Positions 26,614-35,503 of a stretch of DNA of 64,000 bases are shown here, one piece after another. The translations under genes were made by a program, and so were the position numbers. Position 1 is the stretch's first letter, and every line of letters begins with the position of its first letter. Origin of the DNA: Clostridium beijerinckii (GTDB lineage: Bacteria > Bacillota > Clostridia > Clostridiales > Clostridiaceae); the NCBI RefSeq assembly GCF_036699995.1, contig NZ_CP144906.1, positions 1,550,001 through 1,614,000 on the forward strand, written 5' to 3'. The notes under the pieces were generated by a model. That model was not told the origin of the DNA and did not search any database. It saw only the letters and a list, made by a program, of their open reading frames with translations.

Positions 26614-26838
26614 ATGAGTAGGTGTCCATTTTGGTCAACAACAAAAGAGAAAGTGGAGTGTTATAGTGAATGCCCTATAAAAAGTGAATCATTAAAAGGG
26701 CAAGATGATAAGCTTTGCATTTTTAATGAATGTAGTGAGTCAAGCAGTATCGATTTTAAGGAAATTATGAAAGAAGACTACGGTTTTCTAAATTTGCCTA
26801 TATATGATGACGAAAAGAGAACAAATATTAACTATTAA
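26614..26838 (+). CDS. Small cysteine-containing protein, unknown function
   Basis: A 74-residue protein beginning MSRCPFWSTTKEKVECYSECP. Five cysteines (C4, C16, C20, C34, C39) suggest a metal site. The C-terminal half is acidic and unstructured. I prefer ATG 26614, with AAAGGATGG about seven bases upstream, over ATG 26602, which lies inside that site. The N-terminal CPFW...C...CP pattern recurs in small clostridial proteins as I remember them, but no function is known to me. Confidence 0.55.
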   Translation: MSRCPFWSTTKEKVECYSECPIKSESLKGQDDKLCIFNECSESSSIDFKEIMKEDYGFLNLPIYDDEKRTNINY

Positions 26839-26846
26839 TGCTAAAG

Positions 26847-26890
26847 AAATATAGATTAGAATATATGAAAATATTCTAATCTATATTTTT
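26847..26890. terminator. Bidirectional terminator before pncB
   Basis: AAATATAGATTAGAATAT and ATATTCTAATCTATATTT form an 18-bp perfect stem with T on the right. It separates the small plus-strand gene from the convergent nicotinate phosphoribosyltransferase gene. Confidence 0.8.
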
Positions 26891-26980
26891 ATTGATAAAA
26901 GAAGTATATGTTTATTTGATCTATAAAAATATTATAATATTTATAGATAAGTTCGCGAATTAACTTAGTTTTGTAGAGTT

Positions 26981-28465
26981 TTACTCTTGTGCTTCATAAG
27001 AGTTTGTATATTTATGAAGAAGAGAATGTTTTAAAGACCATAAATTTTGTGATAAATCAACATAATAAGTATGAGGATTTTCAAATCTAAGTACTTCAGG
27101 CCACAGCTTATCAGTTTCAAGTTTTGAAAAATCTTTTATTTCTAAAACTGTAGGAGATTTATACACGCACTTTCCACTTTTGAATATTGGTGATTGAAGT
27201 TCTTTAGTGTAATAGTTCTTGATTTTTTTTCTCTTCCATGTATGAATAGGGTCGAATATTATTAATGGTTCATTCTCGTTAATGTTTTCATCTCTTAAAG
27301 TAATTAAATCCGCAATGGCCTTGTGAGAGTTTTTATCAAATATTCTTATTATCTTCTTAAAACCTGGATTTGTTATTTTTTCTTCATTTTCGCTTATTTT
27401 AATTTTAGGGATAATGTCATTATCACCTTCCAATGCAACTAATTTATAAACGCCGCCAAAAACTGGTTCTGACTTAGCAGTTATAAGTCGCTCACCAACT
27501 CCAAAAGAGTTTATACATGCACCTTGATCTAATACATCTTTTATAATATGCTCATCAAGAGAGTTAGAAACTACAATTCCACAATCTTCATATCCAGCTT
27601 CATCTAACATCTTTCTGCATTTTCTTGTTAGATAAGTAATATCGCCAGAATCTATTCTTATGCCACGAGGTCTCTTGCCAAGAGGTTTTAAAACTTCATT
27701 AAATACTTTTATTGCATTTGGAATTCCTGACTTTATGACATTGTAGGTATCAATAAGTAATACACAATCATCTGGATAAATTTCAGCCCAGGCTTTAAAA
27801 GCATCATATTCTGTATCATATAATTGAACCCAACTATGAGCCATAGTTCCAACAGCAGGGATATTAAACATTCTGTCTGACATAGTGCAGGCTGTTGAAC
27901 TACATCCGCCTATAATAGCTGCTCTAGCACCATAAATTGCACCATCATAACCTTGAGCTCTTCTTGAACCAAATTCCATTACAGGACGCCCATCCGCTGC
28001 TCTACAAATTCTATTAGCTTTTGTGGCAATCAGTGTCTGATGATTTATTGTTAAAAGAATCATTGTTTCAAGGAATTGAGCTTGAATTACGGGACCACGA
28101 ACAGTTACAAGAGGTTCGTTTGGAAATACTGGGTTTCCTTCTGGAACAGCCCAAACATCGCAACTAAAATCGAAGTCTCTTAGATAGTCAAGAAATTCTT
28201 CGGAGAAGGCGTGTTTATTTCTTAGATAAGTAATATCGTCATCAGTAAATTTTAAAGTACTTAAATAATCAATTAATTGTTCAACTCCAGCCATTATACA
28301 GTATCCGCCATCATCGGGGATTCGCCTAAAGAACATGTCAAAATATGCTATTTTGTCTTTAAGTCCTTTACGGAAATAACCATTACCCATAGTCAATTCA
28401 TAAAAATCAACTAACATCGTTAAATTTCGTTCATCCTTAACATTAAAACTAGATTTATTATCCAT
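26981..28465 (-). CDS. pncB: Nicotinate phosphoribosyltransferase
   Basis: Joins nicotinate and PRPP, with ATP hydrolysis, to nicotinate mononucleotide in NAD salvage. The 494-residue protein has the N-terminal LVDFYELTMGNGYF, the GSRRAQG loop, GTMAHSW and LLIDTYN of the type II phosphoribosyltransferase barrel, and IRIDSGD near the active site. ATG follows AAAGGAGA. A putative NiaX-like niacin S component is found at 63.4 kb; the two could belong to one regulon, but I found no shared operator. Confidence 0.93.
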   Translation of the reverse strand: MDNKSSFNVKDERNLTMLVDFYELTMGNGYFRKGLKDKIAYFDMFFRRIPDDGGYCIMAGVEQLIDYLSTLKFTDDDITYLRNKHAFSEEFLDYLRDFDFSCDVWAVPEGNPVFPNEPLVTVRGPVIQAQFLETMILLTINHQTLIATKANRICRAADGRPVMEFGSRRAQGYDGAIYGARAAIIGGCSSTACTMSDRMFNIPAVGTMAHSWVQLYDTEYDAFKAWAEIYPDDCVLLIDTYNVIKSGIPNAIKVFNEVLKPLGKRPRGIRIDSGDITYLTRKCRKMLDEAGYEDCGIVVSNSLDEHIIKDVLDQGACINSFGVGERLITAKSEPVFGGVYKLVALEGDNDIIPKIKISENEEKITNPGFKKIIRIFDKNSHKAIADLITLRDENINENEPLIIFDPIHTWKRKKIKNYYTKELQSPIFKSGKCVYKSPTVLEIKDFSKLETDKLWPEVLRFENPHTYYVDLSQNLWSLKHSLLHKYTNSYEAQE

Positions 28466-28765
28466 AATAATCTCCTTTAAAAAAACATGTAAATAATTTT
28501 ATTTTATAATTATCGTTTAATCCATTATAAATTAAAATGCATAAAACTATTGTACATCTATAAGAGTTTGATTACAATATAGTTGCTTATAACTTAAAAT
28601 CAGACATATATTAATTTTTTGAATTTAAGTAGAAAATATTCAGTATTATGAGAGGAAAATGAAATTCATATAGTAATTATGGAAAGAATTTAAAATATGT
28701 AAGTCTTATATAAAGAAATTCATAAATGCTGAAATGTAAATAGGAATGAAAGAAGGAGCATTACA
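28466..28765. other. Intergenic region between pncB and the helicase gene
   Basis: 300 bases between divergent genes, so it must hold both promoters. It is very AT-rich with several TATAAT-like hexamers but no pair with good spacing, and no inverted repeat that stands out. Confidence 0.4.
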
Positions 28766-30781
28766 GTGGGGTACGATCTTGATAAATATCAGATGGATGC
28801 AGTAAAGGCAGAAGAAAAAAATGTCTTGATAGTTGCAGCACCTGGATCTGGAAAAACTACGGTTATAATAAATAGAGTTGATTATCTAGTAAAGCATAAA
28901 AGAGTAGCTAATGGAAATATAATAGTAATTACATTTACAAAAGCTGCAGCTCAGAATATGAAGAATAGATATGTATCTAAATTCAATACGAACAGTTCAC
29001 CATTTTTTGGGACATTCCATGGATTATTTTATAAGATACTTTTGAGATGTGGAAGAAATATCGATATAATTGATGGAGCCGTTGTTCACAAAATAGTTAG
29101 TAATATTTTAGGCAAATACTTTGATGAAGTTAATGAAGATAAGATTAAAGAAGCAATAAATAACATTTCTTTGTATAAAACTTCAAGAGTTCCTCTAAAT
29201 GAGTTTAAGCCATCAATTGCAAAAGAAATTTTTGAAGAAGCATTAGAAAAATATGAAGAGTATAAAAGAGAACATAATAAAAGAGATTTTGATGATCTAG
29301 CTATAGAAGTATTAGATCTGCTAAAGAATGATAAGAATATGTTGTTGTCTTATAGGAAATTATTCAAGTATGTTTTAGTTGATGAATTTCAAGATTGTGA
29401 TGAAATGCAAATAGATTTCTTAAGGTTAATAAATGAGGGGGAAGATAATAATCTTTTTGCAGTGGGAGATGAAGATCAATGTATTTATTCTTTTAGAGGG
29501 TCAAAGCCAGAGTATATGGTTAACTTTGATAAAATATTTATAGGTGGGAAAAAATATTATTTATCTATAAATTATAGAAGTAGAATGAATATAGTTGATA
29601 AATCAAAAGCTGTAATAGGCTATAATGAAAAGCGAAATAATAAAGATATAAAATGGAATAAAGAGTGTGATGGCATTGTTAAGTGGTTTAATCCATATAA
29701 TGAAAAGATGCAGGCAGAAAGTTTGACTGATATAGTTATAAATAATAAAACTTTAGGAATTAATTATGAAGAAAATGCAGTATTGTATAGGACTAATATA
29801 GAGTCTATGTCTATTATTGATGTATTAACTAAAAGAAAGATTCCATTTACGCTACTTGATAGAGAATATAATTTTTTTGAGCATTTTATTTGTAGAGATT
29901 TAATCTCATACTTAAGATTAAGTGTAGATGAGTTCGATAGAAATAGTTTCTTGCAAATAATAAATAGGCCTTTCAGATATATAAGTAAGGGAAATTTATT
30001 TTATATAAAAAATTATGATAGAGAAGAAAGTCCATTCACTATAATGATTAGCAAAGATGATACACCACCATTTCAAAAGAAAAAACTCGATGAGCTAAGA
30101 AAGGATATAAACTATTTAAATAAGATATCTTTATCATCAGCAATCGCATATATAGTAATGGATTTAGGATATAGAGATTATCTTCAGGAATATGCTAATA
30201 AATTTAATCAAAGTTTTGAGGATTTAGAAGATATAATAGAAGAATTTAAATTATCAGCAGAAGGATATAAAACTATATTTGAATTTCTAGAACATATAGA
30301 GGAAGTAAAACAAAGTATAGAGGAAAGTAAAAGAAAAACTAAGAGAGAAGGCGTTATCTTAAGTACTATACACGGTGTGAAAGGAATGGAGTTTAAAAAT
30401 GTCTATGTTATAAATTGTGTAGAAGAAACAATCCCACATTCAAATAGTATAAAAGATAATATAGAAGAGGAGAGAAGGCTTTTCTATGTTGGAATAACTA
30501 GGGCAATAGATAACCTTTATCTATTTTCTCCGAGAAGCAGGAAAGGCCAATTTAAGGATGTTTCGAGGTTTATTATCGAAGGAAAATTAAATGATATGCC
30601 AGTTGATACTTATGGATACGAGATTGGAAATAAAGTAGCCCATAGAACGTATGGTATTGGAGAGATTGCTGGATTTGATGAAAATGACAAAGATAAGATT
30701 AAATTGAAGTTTGATGATGGAATTTTTAGAAGTTTTTCTTTGAAAATTTTGGTTGATAACAATTTAATATCAAAATGTTAA
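28766..30781 (+). CDS. UvrD/PcrA-like superfamily 1 DNA helicase
   Basis: A 671-residue 3'-5' helicase-like ATPase. All SF1 motifs are visible in order: APGSGKTT (I), ITFTKAAA (Ia), LVDEFQDCDEMQ (II), GDEDQCIYSFRG (III), NYRS (IV), STIHGVKGMEF (V) and YVGITRA (VI). The end, EIGNKVAHRTYGIGEIAGF, is the Tudor-like RNA-polymerase-contacting module seen in PcrA. It is shorter than housekeeping PcrA (~740) and is a single-gene unit, so it is more likely a paralogue in repair. Start GTG is placed behind AAGGAG. Confidence 0.85.
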   Translation: MGYDLDKYQMDAVKAEEKNVLIVAAPGSGKTTVIINRVDYLVKHKRVANGNIIVITFTKAAAQNMKNRYVSKFNTNSSPFFGTFHGLFYKILLRCGRNIDIIDGAVVHKIVSNILGKYFDEVNEDKIKEAINNISLYKTSRVPLNEFKPSIAKEIFEEALEKYEEYKREHNKRDFDDLAIEVLDLLKNDKNMLLSYRKLFKYVLVDEFQDCDEMQIDFLRLINEGEDNNLFAVGDEDQCIYSFRGSKPEYMVNFDKIFIGGKKYYLSINYRSRMNIVDKSKAVIGYNEKRNNKDIKWNKECDGIVKWFNPYNEKMQAESLTDIVINNKTLGINYEENAVLYRTNIESMSIIDVLTKRKIPFTLLDREYNFFEHFICRDLISYLRLSVDEFDRNSFLQIINRPFRYISKGNLFYIKNYDREESPFTIMISKDDTPPFQKKKLDELRKDINYLNKISLSSAIAYIVMDLGYRDYLQEYANKFNQSFEDLEDIIEEFKLSAEGYKTIFEFLEHIEEVKQSIEESKRKTKREGVILSTIHGVKGMEFKNVYVINCVEETIPHSNSIKDNIEEERRLFYVGITRAIDNLYLFSPRSRKGQFKDVSRFIIEGKLNDMPVDTYGYEIGNKVAHRTYGIGEIAGFDENDKDKIKLKFDDGIFRSFSLKILVDNNLISKC

Positions 30782-30815
30782 ATTAAAAAGATAATAATTA
30801 AATTTAAGTTGGTAG

Positions 30816-30870
30816 AACTCCATTCATGTAACAGTTGAGAAATTATTATGTGAATGGAGTTATTTTATTG
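30816..30870 (+). terminator. Terminator between the helicase and binding-protein genes
   Basis: AACTCCATTCAT pairs with GTGAATGGAGTT, loop ~22 bases, then ATTTTATTG. Confidence 0.7.
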
Positions 30871-30875
30871 TTAAA

Positions 30876-31871
30876 TTATTTAATCACAAGATTTTTATAA
30901 TTATCTTTTGTAATCACTTTATCTTTTACCAAATATTTATCAGGAATATTTTTATTAAGTAAAAGATTCTCCATAAGTTCCTGAGCTGCGATTTCTCCAA
31001 CTTCTGTAGCACTTATGTATGCGGAAGCTATAAGAGGAGAGTTTTCTTTTTGAAATTCATCCTTTGCTACATATCCACCTACCCCTACAGCAACAGAATT
31101 TTCTGCAAGACCAGATTGATCCAGTGCTTTTATTGCACCAATGGTGCCAGCTTCATTTGCAGACATGACAAACCAATTTTTTATATTTTTATTAGAGGTT
31201 ATAGTTGAGGCAGCAGAATAAAAACTTTTTTCTGATTGTCCATTATATTCAGCTTGAAAAATATTTTCTCTTGGAAAGCTTGGAAGTTTATTTTTAAATG
31301 TTTCTAATTGTCCTTCAGTTCTAGGTATGCAACTAGATACAGAATCCATTGACATAAGCAGAAGTCCTGAAGAATTAGGATCACTTAATTTATTATTCTT
31401 TTCTAAATAATCAACCATGAGACTAGTCATATCCCTTCCGATTTGATTAGAATCTATTCCAACAAATGGTGCAATATAATTACCTTCATCATCAGTGAGA
31501 GGATCATCGCAGGCTATAACAGCAATGTTTGATTTCTTACATCTATCTATAGTGATCTTACTTAATTTTTGATCAGGAACGCATATTAATATACCATCTA
31601 CTTTTTGAGTAATTAAATTATCCAAAGCAGATAAATACACATCAGGATTCATTTTAGCATCTATAGTAATTACATCTTTTGCTCCCATAGCCAAAGCTTT
31701 CTTTTTAGCAGCTTCACTTTCTTCCTGAAACCAAGCTTCATCTAAAGTTTTGTAAATAACAGCAATAACTAAATCAGATTTTTTTAAGCTCTGTTTAGAA
31801 GTTGTAGTATCACAAGAGAAAGCAAAACTAGATAAAATTATTATTACAACTAAAAGTATTTTCTTATTCAT
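30876..31871 (-). CDS. Sugar-binding lipoprotein, AraF-like (periplasmic-binding protein type 1)
   Basis: A 331-residue solute-binding protein. The N-terminal signal ends in FAFSC (C20), a lipobox-like site with an unusual residue at -2. The mature part begins VIAVIYKTLDEAWFQEE, like arabinose-binding AraF, and VDGILICVPDQKL and DEGNYIAPFVGIDSNQIG contact sugar in the family. No permease or ATPase gene is near, so it is not part of a transporter; it sits in one minus-strand unit behind a two-component system, as sugar sensors do. L-arabinose or D-galactose are plausible ligands by family resemblance only. ATG 31871 is preferred to GTG 31892, which has no ribosome binding site. Confidence 0.8.
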   Translation of the reverse strand: MNKKILLVVIIILSSFAFSCDTTTSKQSLKKSDLVIAVIYKTLDEAWFQEESEAAKKKALAMGAKDVITIDAKMNPDVYLSALDNLITQKVDGILICVPDQKLSKITIDRCKKSNIAVIACDDPLTDDEGNYIAPFVGIDSNQIGRDMTSLMVDYLEKNNKLSDPNSSGLLLMSMDSVSSCIPRTEGQLETFKNKLPSFPRENIFQAEYNGQSEKSFYSAASTITSNKNIKNWFVMSANEAGTIGAIKALDQSGLAENSVAVGVGGYVAKDEFQKENSPLIASAYISATEVGEIAAQELMENLLLNKNIPDKYLVKDKVITKDNYKNLVIK

Positions 31872-32026
31872 GTAAATATAAATTCCTTTCACAATTGTTA
31901 AAATATATATTTGGAGTAGTTATAAATTAACTAAATCACTATATTAGAAATAGGTAATATATAGTATAGATATTATAGATGAACATGTTTAATAAATATT
32001 TCTGATTTCGGTAAGCCATCACCCAA

Positions 32027-33652
32027 CTATAGATTTTTAAAATAAGAGTCTCTAAATTGGTTGGGAGTGATACCTGTAACTTTTTTAAATAAGATACTAA
32101 ATTGTTGAGGACTATTAAATCCAAGTTTGTCTGATATTTCATAAAGCTTATAGTTAGTGGATAAAATTATTTCTTTAGATTTTTCAATTCTAGCTTTTAA
32201 AATATACTGCGTAACATTCTCACCTGTTTCTTCTTTAAAGATTCTGCATAAATAAACTTTATGGACATTAATGTTTTCTGCTATATCTGTTAAGCTTAAT
32301 GATTGATTAAAGAGATTTTTTGTTATGTAATCTATGGAATCAGCAACCTTTTTACTATATTTATTCTTAAAAGAGTTATTAAAATTAATATTTATTATTT
32401 TAGTGAAGATCTCAAGAAACCATTCGCTCATTTCTTCAACGGTTTCTTTTGTTGATAATATTTCTATAGGTATATATGAAGTAGAAAAAATATCTTCATA
32501 GGCTATAGAATATCTATTACAAGTTCTTACTACTAAATCTAGGAGAGAGGAGTTAATATAGTTTAGATAATTAAACTGCATAAACCCTCGTATATCTTTA
32601 TCATATAAATGAGTTAATTCTGATTTTAAGTTTTCAATATTATTTTGTTCAATGGATATATTAATGGCATTAATTCTTTTTGTTAAAGTATCAGTATCTA
32701 AGTCTAAATTTTTAACAAAGGTATTATTTAAAATTATAGTATCATTGCCTAGGAATACCTTCATTTTAGAAAGTTTAAATGCTTCATCAAAGTATTTCTT
32801 TATTTTAAATGGCTTTTTAAAGGTTGAGCTTACACTTATTGTTAAGCTGATATTGTGCATGAGGGAAATCCTTTTCCTTATTTCCTGTGCTAAATAATAA
32901 CATTCATTTATTATATCTGCTTCACTAATGGTTGGTGTCAAGCGCACAATAGCTGTAAATTCTCCATTTTCACTATAAAAGCATTCTCCAATGTTGAGTT
33001 CTTCGATAATTTCAGAAACATTTTTTATTATTTCATTAAGAGTCTTTGTATAAAATTCTTCATCTTCTATATACTTAAAAAAATTATCTATTTGGATGAG
33101 GAACAGCACAAAAAGTTTTCCATTTAGATTAAGGTTAAGGTTTTCAATAAGGTTATAACAATCATCTTCACTTATATCATTAAATATAAGCTTTCTTAGT
33201 GCAATATCCTTATTTTCCTTTAGGAAATTTAAAAGTTTATGTTCTTTTCTTATTTCACTTTTTTTTATAGTCATATTATCAAGATCAGTTTTAGTCTTTG
33301 CTAATATTCCATATAAATCATTAGGTGTTATTAAATCTTTTATCAAGTAGTCTGTTACTCCCATTTTCATAGCTCTTTGCGCATACGTAAAGTCCTCATA
33401 GCAGCTTAATATTAAAAATTTTTGAGATTTATTTATTTTCTGTATTTCTTCTATTAAATCTAAACCATCTATAATAGGCATTTGTATATCTGTAATAATA
33501 AGATCTGGTTTTATATCAGCATATTTGTCTAGTGCTTCTTTACCATTTGAAGCGCTATATACTATTCGAAAATCAGTTTCTTGCCAGTTTATAATGTACG
33601 AGAGAATTTCCCTTGCCGGTATTTCGTCGTCTACAATCATTACCTTATACAT
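32027..33652 (-). CDS. Response regulator, YesN type (receiver plus AraC-type DNA-binding domain)
   Basis: A 541-residue regulator. The receiver domain has the DD pair (VMIVDDE) and phospho-acceptor D55 in LIITDIQMP; the middle ~300 residues are the linker typical of the YesN family; the last 100 residues are two AraC helix-turn-helix units (LTDIAENINVHKVYLCRIF and ISDKLGFNSPQQFSILFKK...TPNQFR). The frame runs back to 33745, but AAAGGAGG precedes ATG 33652. It lies 59 bases after the sensor kinase and upstream of the binding lipoprotein. The symporter gene across the divergent gap is the obvious target. Confidence 0.9.
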   Translation of the reverse strand: MYKVMIVDDEIPAREILSYIINWQETDFRIVYSASNGKEALDKYADIKPDLIITDIQMPIIDGLDLIEEIQKINKSQKFLILSCYEDFTYAQRAMKMGVTDYLIKDLITPNDLYGILAKTKTDLDNMTIKKSEIRKEHKLLNFLKENKDIALRKLIFNDISEDDCYNLIENLNLNLNGKLFVLFLIQIDNFFKYIEDEEFYTKTLNEIIKNVSEIIEELNIGECFYSENGEFTAIVRLTPTISEADIINECYYLAQEIRKRISLMHNISLTISVSSTFKKPFKIKKYFDEAFKLSKMKVFLGNDTIILNNTFVKNLDLDTDTLTKRINAINISIEQNNIENLKSELTHLYDKDIRGFMQFNYLNYINSSLLDLVVRTCNRYSIAYEDIFSTSYIPIEILSTKETVEEMSEWFLEIFTKIININFNNSFKNKYSKKVADSIDYITKNLFNQSLSLTDIAENINVHKVYLCRIFKEETGENVTQYILKARIEKSKEIILSTNYKLYEISDKLGFNSPQQFSILFKKVTGITPNQFRDSYFKNL

Positions 33653-33711
33653 GCTGTTTGCCTCCTTTTTTAGAATTAAGGCACATTGACTTGTTATTTT
33701 CAGAATGTGCT

Positions 33712-35053
33712 CTAGTAAATGTATGGAATATTGAATTCTATACAAGTTCCAATTCCTGATTTGCTGTATACTTTTAAGTCATATTCGCTTCCAAAATATA
33801 GTCTGAGTCTTTCACTTATGTTATCTAGGCTTATACCATTAAAGCCTTTGTGAGTTGATTTTCTCTTACTAATTCCTACGCCATCATCGATAATTTTTAT
33901 TTTTATAAAATCTTTTTGTGGAAATATATCTATTTTTATAGTCCCCGCACAACCTTTAGGCACTATTCCATGATAAAGAGAATTTTCAATAAGTGGCTGA
34001 AGAATAAGTTTTGGCACTAAACAGTTATTCAATTCTTCAGGAATATTACATACTAGTTTAACTATATCTCCATATCTATACTTCTGTATCTTCAGATAAT
34101 TTTGAGTGCATGTAAGTTCATCTTTTAAGGTTATAAGTTTTTTACTTGTTGATATGCTTTGTCTTAGCAGACCATTAAATGATTGAATAAGTTCTCTTAT
34201 TTCATTTTGATTATTTTTTATAGCCAAATAGTTTATTGTATTTAGTGTATTATGTATAAAATGAGGATTTATTTGTGATTGCAGTAAATCCAGCTGGGTT
34301 TTCATAGATTCAACTTCAAGCTTCTTGTTTTCCTCTTCTTCCTTATAGATTTGTTCAATTAGATTTTTTATATTGTAAATCATTTTATTAAAACTAATTA
34401 TTAGATACTTAAGTTCGTCTTCGGTTTTAGCTTCTAGCTTGTCTGGCCATTCTCCATTTTCAAACTTATTCATTGCTTTTGTAATATCATATATAGGATC
34501 TGTAATTTTCTTTGAAGTAAAGTGGCTGATAAAAATTACAACTGCGATACTAAAAATACCAATACAATAAATTAACCATCGAATAGAATCGAGGTTTCTG
34601 GTTAAAGAGTCCAAAGATATTAATCCAATAACTCTCCATTCTGGATATGCTTCTATAACACTATTAAATTCCATATATTTTACGTTATTAACATTTACAG
34701 TATAATTATTAACTTTTTCAAGCATTATATTGTCATAATCAATATTTCCTATTTTATAAATCAGATTACCATTTTTATCAACAATAAAAGTGCTGTCAAA
34801 GACTCCATGGCAGTAATCATCTATATTCATAAATAAATTCTTTTTCTTTATATTGATCATAAGGTAGCCGATAAGGGAGTAGTTTTCTTTATCCAAATAC
34901 CTAGAAAAATAAGTTATAGTTGTTCTTTTTTCATAGTCGGCATTCTCATAATTAAATGGAAAAGTATTAGGAGAAGAAAATTTATCCAAGTATTATAATT
35001 GAAAAATATATAGTTATTCGATTTCTTATCTTTGTGATTTTTTTTACCTTCAT
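33712..35053 (-). pseudogene. Sensor histidine kinase, YesM type, disrupted at the N-terminus
   Basis: The C-terminal 425 codons read as a YesM/LytS-like kinase: remaining extracellular segment, one membrane helix (WLIYCIGIFSIAVVIFI), HAMP, the His-kinase box LQSQINPHFIHNTLN and ATPase motifs LILQPLIENSLYHG and DDGVGIS. YesM proteins need an N-terminal helix and a ~250-residue sensor domain. Here only ~135 residues of it remain and the frame begins at a TTG without a ribosome binding site. Just upstream, in another frame, ATG 35053 encodes MKVKKITKIRNRITIYFSII followed by ILG and a stop: the lost start of the gene. An internal deletion that shifted the frame explains both. The residual protein would lack proper membrane insertion. 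Confidence 0.65.
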
Positions 35054-35298
35054 TGATCATCACCATAGGAAATTATAGCACTAAGAGTATAGGAATTCTA
35101 GTGAAGGTATGTACTTAATAGTGGATTTAAATTTATGTACTGGCTAATTATAAATTAAAAATGTGGTGTAGAATATATCTTTAAATAAAAATGATGAATA
35201 TTTTTAATTGAGTTCTGTATGGAAATCGGAGTAAAGAAATGTTTATTATTTTTTAAAACCAACGATGAAAGAGGGATATATAAAATTTATTTTTAATT

Positions 35299-35376
35299 AA
35301 GTTAATATTTTATAAGAAAAGTTAATAAATAAGATTTTTATAATGGAACGATTTCAATATAATGTGATTAACGATT
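35299..35376 (+). promoter_or_regulatory. Direct repeats upstream of the symporter gene
   Basis: AAGTTAATA occurs at 35299 and 35319 (20-base period) and AACGATT-T/A-CA at 35347 and 35370 (23-base period). AraC-type regulators such as YesN bind direct repeats on one face of the helix about two turns apart, so these are candidate sites for the neighbouring regulator. The remainder of the 450-base divergent gap holds no gene. Confidence 0.35.
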
Positions 35377-35467
35377 ACAGAAAACAATAACATACTGTAG
35401 TTTACGGAAATATGAACAGTTTATATTTAGAGTACTTATTAAAATCAATTATGGAATTCTATGTGAG

Positions 35468-35482
35468 ATGTAAACGTTCGTA
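35468..35482 (+). promoter_or_regulatory. cre-like site before the symporter gene
   Basis: ATGTAAACGTTCGTA matches the CcpA operator consensus WTGNAANCGNWNNCW at all but one defined position. It lies between the promoter region and the ribosome binding site, where CcpA would act as a roadblock under good sugar supply. Confidence 0.5.
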
Positions 35483-35503
35483 ATTTTAAAGGAGGAAAAA
35501 AGC

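Noticed and set aside
34982..35053. Separate small membrane peptide gene
   Set aside because: The 23 codons match the N-terminus expected for the adjacent kinase family, so a decayed start of that gene is the simpler reading.
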